64,000 nt of DNA from Lepidurus packardi. Its lineage: Eukaryota > Arthropoda > Branchiopoda > Notostraca > Triopsidae. Numbering within the stretch: the stretch's first letter is position 1; each line of letters begins with the position of its first letter. Below, piece after piece: positions 56,758 through 64,000 of this stretch. The notes under the pieces are model-generated. The model was not told the origin of the DNA. It saw nothing but the letters and a program-made list of their open reading frames with translations, and searched no databases. Where the stretch lies: positions 3,968,001 to 4,032,000 of the forward strand of contig JAKZAN010000005.1 of assembly GCA_023053545.1 (NCBI GenBank), read 5' to 3'. A program made the translations under genes and the position numbers.

Positions 56758-56779
56758 GGGGGGGGGGGGGGGGGGGGGG
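56758..56779 (+). repeat. Poly-G tract (22 nt)
   Basis: Run of G on the plus strand. The length may be unreliable because homopolymers are error-prone in sequencing. Confidence 0.9.
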
Positions 56780-58887
56780 ACACAAGATCATCCGTTACAT
56801 GTGGGATTTTTTGGCGAGTAAGCTATAGGAAGCTACCTTTCATAGATAGGGAATAAGCAGGTGAACGCCATAACTGGTATGAGTAGCGGAACCAGAACGA
56901 GCTAAACTTGTCAGTATTAAGGTCAAGCTTGCAGGCTTGTAAACGTGTTTCTTTACATTGCATTAGGTCATTTGGCACTTCCAACTCGCGACTGCGAAAT
57001 GACGTGCCAGGATTAATTATCGGTTTTCCTATGATCGGAGCTTTCGTTGACTATGTAACTTACGCATGTGGCACTGTCAAAGTAAAATTTGCATTTCCGT
57101 ATAGGTAGAAAGCTGGTTTGGGAGGCGCACCTTTTGGTATCGGCTCACCTGTCGGTATAGAAGAGCTTTGGGTATCAAGCCCCCGTATTTTGCCTTGCTT
57201 TTGTATCCCTATTTATTGCTAGTTTTCTCTTGGTACGAGTTTCTGTTTCGTGCACGAGGAACCAATTCAGAGCCAACGGGAGCTCCTTTAACTGTTTGCG
57301 GTAAAGGAAGAGCAGAGCAAGTCCAGTGAGGCGGTAGACTTGGCAAGAGGCGGAGGTAAATATTAGTTGCCTTTTGTTTGTCGAACTGTTGCGCCTTTAC
57401 GCATGTATTGACGCAACTTCCACGTGTTGGTACGTACGCTAAAGGGGCACCACGAAACCCCTTGTGATCAAGCCGATTCCAGTTGATTTCGGAAATCAGC
57501 AGTGACTCGGAGGATTTTCGCTTTCTCAAGTTAAGAATATTGATACGAAAAGTTTCAGTGTGGCATGCTATTACTGAGACTTGAGTGGTGAGAGGGACTC
57601 CTTCCTAATATCACCTTCCTATGGAACGCTAAGTTGGGATACACGGATATATCACGCGATCCTACCAATTTCCGGTAAGTAATAAAGTTTGTATGCGTAG
57701 ATCTCTTATCTTTTCCATGTGGAGGAGTTCGTGCCTGTCCTAGAGACCTAAATTCCCTAGGACGCATCTACAAGTCAAAGTTCTATACAATTTGCTGTTA
57801 TACATTCTAATTGCGTCCGAGTTAAGCTTGTAAGGGTAAGCTAGGGTTTATTGAGAGGTAACGGAGAGGGCTTTCTACACGAATTCTTCGCTCAGCCTTG
57901 TGGGATTCTTTGCAGCAAGTCTCATGTAACAAGGAGGGACGTCATTTTTCTCTCTGTCCATTAATGAAGCGTTTCAAGTGGGTCGAGCGAAAGTCGCGGA
58001 TGTCTATGACTACCTATGGTTCCGTTTCCCATGCAAGCATTAGGAAATCTTTGCCTTCGACATCTTAGCTCAACAAACTTGCTTGTGGCGCTGGTCTGTG
58101 CTCGTTTGTTAGCAGAGCGACCTGGAGGTTTACCTTTTTTCTTGTGAGAAACCCTTTTTCCCTGTGCAGACACTAGAAAAAAGAATCGCGTTGGCGATGT
58201 GCTAAAGAATTATAAAAAATGTCATTAACAAGTTAACGGGATTTGCAAGCGTGCTTCGCGGCCATTCATCTTGAAGTAAAACATCCTTATCTAAAGGCTT
58301 CCAGCTTCTTAAGCCTAACTTCGAAGTGACGTAAGCAAGTTTTTGTGAGTCAATACCCATTTTTAACCACTTTCAAGCGTAGCCTTCTACTTCTCACATG
58401 TGTGGTTCTGAAAGTGCCGCTCAATTTAGACCATTCCGTGATGAAGTCAAAGAAAGTCCAGTGAAGTTTTCCTGGTATCGCGTTTCCCCTTTGCCCAACA
58501 GGAAAGAATGTCGTAAGGGTTGGTTTGAAACGCACTTTGAATGCTGAACTCAATATTCATATTTTGTTGGCTTCTCAATTTAGTTCCTTGTATAATGACT
58601 TATGTACTCAAAGAAATTAGTAGTCGTAAAACGTTTGCCTCGTATGCAAACTTGAACAACATTGCTTATAGTTTGTCTCATGAAGCACACGAAGGTTAAT
58701 TCGTGACTTGAACCGACGCGACTGGATCACGCTTAAAAGTAAGATTGTCTCAGTAGGGTTTTTAAATAGAAGGTTACTGAACCACCAATTTGCTACAATA
58801 TTTATTTTTGGTGTAAAGTGCTTACAAAATTTGTCGTTGAACCTTGTCTATACTATATCTTTGTGCGTGGTATACACTCTTGAGGAA

Positions 58888-58929
58888 GTCCAGCCAAGGT
58901 AGCCAAGGTTCTTTGGTACTTGGCTGGAC
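58888..58929. repeat. Perfect 10-bp inverted repeat with secondary stem
   Basis: GTCCAGCCAA and TTGGCTGGAC are perfect complements 22 nt apart. The intervening sequence has a second CCAA/TTGG pairing, giving a compact hairpin in unannotated DNA. Confidence 0.7.
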
Positions 58930-59850
58930 ACAAGGGTAGACCACATTGTTCTCACGTCTGGGGTTCCTTCTATAACGGGGCATTGCTAAACTTGACTTTA
59001 CCTATGCTGGCAATTATAGCCTTGCCTTTACTTTCCGGACGATCTTTTGTACTATGTCAGTCTTCGTATTTTAAGAGACCGACGTTTCAGTGCTTTGTTT
59101 GTACACTGCCAAAGCCAGAGTCGACCTCACCCTTGAGCTTGACCCAGATAAGTTAACATAATCAGCCCTTCGTTTTTGTCCCCGTGACCACCTTTTTTTA
59201 CTCCTTGTAAGTTGTAGGATCCGTCTGTGTCTAAAATTTTAAATGCTATAAAACACACAAAAAGATAAGGTTTGTGGCGCGACAATTAACACGTTTTTAA
59301 TTTACATTAAATAATTTCCTTGACTCTCGTTTGTAAGTCAAACGAGATCAAAAAACAAAATACTTCCAAAACAAGTTTTTTCCCCGAAGCTTTTTATACA
59401 TTTTGCGTTGATTAATAAGCTGCCAGACTGGCCTCGTAACCTTCTTATTCGGTCAAGTCGAATACTTTCTGTCGTTTTTTAAAAGTTTGATTTACAAATT
59501 TAGAGAGGCCGCGATGTTGTAATTTTCATGTTAAAGTCACCAGGTCGACATCTCAGCAATGCTGAGACAATTTCCTCTTAACCAAGCATTCAATATCTGA
59601 TGGCCGTTTTAAATCCAGAGCGAAAGTCTGCTTGTCAAGCATTGAACCCGCTTGCGCATCAAACCAGTAAAGCAAGTCTTCTCAATAAAGTAACAAGTCC
59701 GGACAAGAAACAAAGAAAAGCAATCAACCGAAATGCCTCCGAAGCTGAAAAGGCAGTCATTATCATAAAACATGAATAAGTGTTCTTGTTTCCAATGGTA
59801 ATTTTTTTGTCAAATTGGCAGGTAGCTTCGATTGCTGGGTTAGATCCGCT

Positions 59851-62329
59851 ATGCATCCATGGTTATTATACTGTCTTTTATCGGTATGGATTACCCCCAT
59901 TACTTCACGTAAGAAGCTCATTATTCATGTGATTTTTTTAATTTTGACGCTAATTAGAGCATTTTATTCTACCATCTCTAATCCTCAACTTACTGCTGGA
60001 CACAGAATCGTGTGAACGGTGTACTTTATCTGCCTTTTGCTGGATCTCGGGAGGCCGCTCCGAGTCTGGTTGTGGAGGTCCGTCATGGTTTATGACCTGC
60101 TGTTCGCACCAAATCACTCGAACGGAATTTTCCAAAAACCAGCCATATCCTCTTGAGTATTTGCCTCGGCCGCAAGGATTACGGTCAGCTGTCAATTCAT
60201 TGGAGATGGTCAACAATGAACTGGATCCTGATGCGGAAAGAAACGATATGTGTACGTACTTCGACTCACATTCCTCTTGACAAACCATTTTAACTTTCCA
60301 TAAAGCTAATAACATTCCAAAAATAATCTGTCTAGTTCCCTTCAATTCTCATGCACGTGTATACCAGCCCCTTAATACTGAGGGCCTTCAAATCCGCCCA
60401 CTAACTCGCTTTAAGCCTTCTCAACTGGGAATAGGTAAAGTTCTATTAAAATAATCGGCTTTTCTAACCTTTCTTACTGCTTATTTTGAAACTGTCTTTA
60501 TTCTTTCTACTTCCCGAGAAGAAACGCAAACCGACGACAAACTTGTCGGAGAATCGTACTGTTTTCTTTCCTCTTTCAGGATCGCTTATTTTTTTATTTC
60601 TTAGAAAAGCTATGTTATGAGGTTTTGTCGTTGAAAAGCTCATTTCAGGTTAAAGCCAAAGCAACTCATAGCACCGTTGTCTAAAAAATATAAGCTGAAT
60701 AATATAGGTAAATTGCATGAAATAATCCCGTTCTAAAATTTATGTACTCCCCAATTCCCCTGAAGTAAAAAGCTCGTAATTTTGCCCTTTCACGACATTA
60801 ATTAAAAGATAGATAGGTACAGAACGTAATTGAGTTGCCGAAGAGATAAACAAAAGACGTGCAATCAAATATGCACTGATAATAATTAAGGAAGCAAAAG
60901 AACAACTGTCAACAAAAACAAAATGAAAGGCAAAAAGTAGTCTTCACTTAACTATAAGAGTGTTAATTTACTTTTTGTATTCTATGAACTTTTACAGCTA
61001 TATAAAGGTTTGCGGAAGTCTTTTAGTTTTTAATATATGGAGGATAATTTGGCACCTCATGGGGTAATCCACCTCTCGTGTGACTTTGCTTTGAAGCGTA
61101 TTACATAGTATTCATATTAATACTGATGTTTATGTGTATAGGGGTACCTGCTCCAAATCACCGATTATGGACAAGATTAAAAGTCCAGAATAATAACTTG
61201 GTACCATACAGTCCACCCGCACCTTCATCACAGCAACAAGGGCCACCTGGTAGGACGCAAGTATTAACTTCCCAGCCAGCCGTGTGCGGAATTCAGCCTT
61301 TGCGTATCTTCGGGTTTTCCAAGCGAATCATCGGCGGAGAGCAGGCCTCTTTCGGCGAGTTTCCTTGGCAGGCACATATCCGAATTGCAGGTTTTCAATG
61401 CGGAGGAGTTTTGTTGAATCATCAGTACATCGCTACAGCTGCGCATTGCGTTCACCGGTAATGAAAATGCTCTTCAGGTGATGAAGGATTGAACCAACGG
61501 TAAAATGCTTGTCTTTTCCATAGGGCTAAGTTATCTCAGATCATCGTGTACTTGGGCGAATACGATACAAAGGATAGCGACCTCTCTTTGGAGATTTTGC
61601 CCAGGGAGACATTGGGCGTCATTGAACGAAAGATACATCCCAACTTTAAGTACATGCTGACACAACCTGACAGGTGAAACGTACTATAGCGTTTATTATT
61701 ATAAGCAGGAAATGCTAAGCTTGCTTTTGTAGGTTTGACGTTGCGTTGCTGAAACTGAATCGACCCGTTAACTACCGAGATAACATTTTACCAATCTGTT
61801 TGCCTCCTGAGAACAAAAATTATGAAGGATATGTTGGAGTAGTGGCCGGATGGGGCAAAACGGACACTTCCTTTGGTACCCTTCACTTTTTTATATTATT
61901 TTTTTTACTCTTATTCTTACTAAAGATGACGCAGCTAACGGCTTTTTGTGTAGGCAAAACCGGGACTAACGTATTGCATAAAGTATTTGTCCCTATAATC
62001 AACAACGACAAATGTTACCGTTGGCACGCATCAAAAGATATCATCTTAGAATTACACAACGAAATGTTTTGTGCTGGACACCAAGAAGGAAAACGTGATG
62101 CTTGCCTGGTACTTAGGATTTTTATTTATTTTTTTAACGTTTTTTCTAATTTCGTCTTGGATTTGTTTAGGGAGATTCGGGTGGGCCATTGGTTGTAAAT
62201 GATAAAGGCCGGTGGAATTTAGTCGGAATTACGTCAGCCGGTTTTGGATGCGCAGTGGATCATCAGCCAGGTATATATCACAAAGTGAGCCATACCGTGT
62301 CTTGGATATTAGCGAATATTTTAAATTAA
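59851..62329 (+). CDS. Secreted trypsin-like serine protease with Cys-rich N-terminal module
   Basis: Eight exons (59851-59908, 60006-60251, 60336-60434, 61142-61457, 61524-61673, 61733-61875, 61954-62108, 62171-62329) give 441 aa. Signal peptide [19 protein letters not shown]. Residues about 21-50 form a compact Cys-rich module ([27 protein letters not shown]), followed by a Pro/Gln-rich linker. The S1 protease begins at R/IIGGEQ (about residue 191). The catalytic triad is complete: [20 protein letters not shown]. Asp lies six residues before the active Ser (RDACLGDSGG), predicting trypsin-like specificity for Arg/Lys. The usual Gln in CQGDSGG is Leu here. Activation would be by cleavage after SKR. 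Intron 3 is 707 bp, AT-rich, with nothing recognised inside. Confidence 0.92.
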
Positions 62330-64000
62330 CCCAAGTGAAAACCCGTATGATCTACAAGTGCAAACAATGTACAAAATGTTTTCCGCATAGACAATTGTTG
62401 AATGCAATGAGTATATATATATATGTATTATTTTTTCCTTTCTGGCCTTTTGGCTAAAGGTTCAGCCCATCCTAAGCGGTAACGATACACATGTACATAA
62501 CTTGTTTTGTATAGCATGTCTTCAACTTTAAGTTTTATTTTCTCTTCATGTTGACCTGATTTGTGACCAGTGACTTTGTAATGACCGACCAGACTTGCTG
62601 ATATCAATAGACCTGACAAGTTTCTCAAACTCCTACGCTTCCATTCTAACATTTGAATGCCTTGAAAACTTTCTGGTATCCTAGACAAGGTCCGCATAGT
62701 TACCCAAGGATAGCAGTTACCAGTTTCTCGTTCGATTGAATTAGATGTAGGTCTTTGGGTTAAGACCGGTTATATCTGCTGGTCATTTTGATTCGGTCTC
62801 AATTTCCTCCGCCTCTGCAGCATGCTTACACTGACCATTAGTTTCGGTGTGCTTCTCAAAAGAAAAAAAAGGACCTCGCCCATTTTATTACTACATTCAT
62901 GCTATGCAGTTAACAAGTTCATCAATTCGAATGCGTAGCTTTCTCGTTTCAAACTGCATTTTTAAAAAATCCGTACACTCATAGCAGTCACGCAAGAAAT
63001 GATCGACATGAGTTGACCAGACCAAATAGGTAAATGTTTGCTCGGACGTTAAGAACACTTCTACTGCTATAGGGTGTGCTCTTTACCACGCAAGTGTGAC
63101 AGCATTGGCCCATGAGGAGAGGCGAGCTGATCATTGCTGTGTTACTATCATGTTGCCCCCACCGGAGTAATAATTTTGCTTCGCCGACATTTTATGCTGC
63201 GTGAGCGAGCCCTGACCCTGCAACCGAGAACCTGTTTTTTGTCTGGCGGAGAGACTTGCATACCATCAATGAGGCTCTATAGTTATAATAGACGCGAAGG
63301 AACATCGTGAACACAGATTCGTTATGCTCACCAGCTCTGCTGGGAATGTTCGGATGCTAGATTAGTTCATCATATCTGCGGCACGAAGGCAGTAGGATGT
63401 TTTAGCTGGCTGTCGCTAAGCAATAAGGTGTTATTTTGATTTCGTAAAACAGGTTTGAAAAGTTTCTGTCGCGCTATATTTGTACTTAGTGCTGTTCTGG
63501 ACTCTCCGTAGCTCGGAGTTGGTGCTCCCATAGATCCAACAGGTGTTGAAGGCAGCTTTGGTATTCAACCTACTTTTGGAGCACATCCTGGGTGACCCAC
63601 AAAGACATCTAGCCAAACTACTCTATAGTGCTGTGACATCCGCGAATTATGAACGCCCGTTTACGGGAAAGTTTTCTCTAGAGGCACCATAGCGCGACAC
63701 GTGGATACAATATTAACACGGTAATTTGAAAGTGTAACTAAAGGAGCTTGCGTTTCTCTTTATTTCTTATTTTCAGCAGGTAACCTAAATCAAATGTTTT
63801 CCCCCTTTGTCTTCCGATACATCTTGCGTGCTATAGGCCCACCACCTTGCGCTGAAGAAGCTACATCACCTCTACGTCACAAAACTAGCTAGTCACTGTT
63901 ACTTTTCTCTGACCTGATTTGAAATCAGAAGTCTGAAAGAGGTGTCAGTAAGGATCGTGAACAACAGCCAGACGGTTGAAGTTCTTTTACTCAGCTCTGC
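62330..64000. other. Intergenic, no supported gene
   Basis: 1.7 kb downstream of the protease. Short open frames lack motifs and splice structure. A brief similarity to the 5' end of U2 snRNA near 62441-62458 does not extend and was not called. Confidence 0.55.

Larger units (their letters stand above)
55640..59850. other. Long intergenic stretch
   Basis: About 4.2 kb with no secure gene. Notable points are open frames near 56160-56475, one of them Cys-rich, that could be a small secreted peptide gene or a relic; a poly-G run at 56758-56779; and a strong hairpin at 58888-58929. The remaining open frames are short and motif-free. Confidence 0.5.

Noticed and set aside
62434-62465. Similarity to the 5' end of U2 snRNA (GGCCTTTTGGCTAA)
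   Set aside because: Only about 14-20 bases match and the branch-site recognition region does not follow, so it is chance or a negligible scrap.
63431-63616. 61-aa minus-strand open frame with several Cys
   Set aside because: No consistent cysteine spacing, no extension and no homologue I recognise.

Overview
The window is nuclear DNA from an animal, most likely an arthropod and probably a crustacean. The evidence is intron-rich genes with short GT-AG introns (many 50-80 bp), a cluster of Rebers-Riddiford cuticle proteins, a peritrophin-type chitin-binding gene, and arthropod-style non-LTR retrotransposons and MITEs. The cuticle protein sequence looks branchiopod (Daphnia-like); that is an impression from memory. 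All exon models below were assembled by hand from splice sites, reading phase and remembered homologues. Phase closes exactly in every model called as a CDS.

Layout: 1-226, tail of a non-LTR reverse transcriptase (-). 4166-12592, a 12-exon, ~1996-aa secreted chitin-binding glycoprotein (+) with a TATA promoter and a 198-bp (GA)n tract in intron 1. 12819-13643, POLR3H (-), and 14129-14795, RPP21 (+), head to head. 14898-17982, ribosomal protein L3 (-), whose introns carry C/D snoRNA candidates and other RNA-like hairpins. 18187-18723, PHF5A (+), head to head with RPL3. 19104-22396, a SEC14L1/retm-type PRELI/CRAL-TRIO/GOLD protein (-). 22897-25866, a secreted Ser/Thr-rich protein of unknown function (-).

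26-31 kb is AT-rich, with two MITEs of one family (6-bp target duplications), two cuticle pseudogenes and a third MITE. 31-36.4 kb holds three intact TATA-driven cuticle genes that share an upstream motif. 39.4-41.7 kb carries an unrecognised 193-aa gene and an LRRC14-like leucine-rich repeat gene. 42.2-48.7 kb carries a decayed and an intact copy of a NACHT-LRR (NLR-like) gene, an unusual architecture for an arthropod. 48.96-51.3 kb is a non-LTR element that has lost its reverse transcriptase. 51851-55599 is WDR3/UTP12 (+). 59851-62329 is a secreted trypsin-like protease with a cysteine-rich N-terminal module (+). The rest is intergenic.

Two themes stand out. One is an RNA-machinery block (POLR3H, RPP21, RPL3 with snoRNA candidates, PHF5A, and WDR3 further along) built from head-to-head pairs with short shared promoters. 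The other is extracellular matrix and defence: chitin-binding, cuticle, protease and NLR-like genes, with tandem duplication and decay in the cuticle and NLR groups. The candidates for something little described are the NLR-like gene, the snoRNAs nested in RPL3, and the 6-bp-TSD MITE family.
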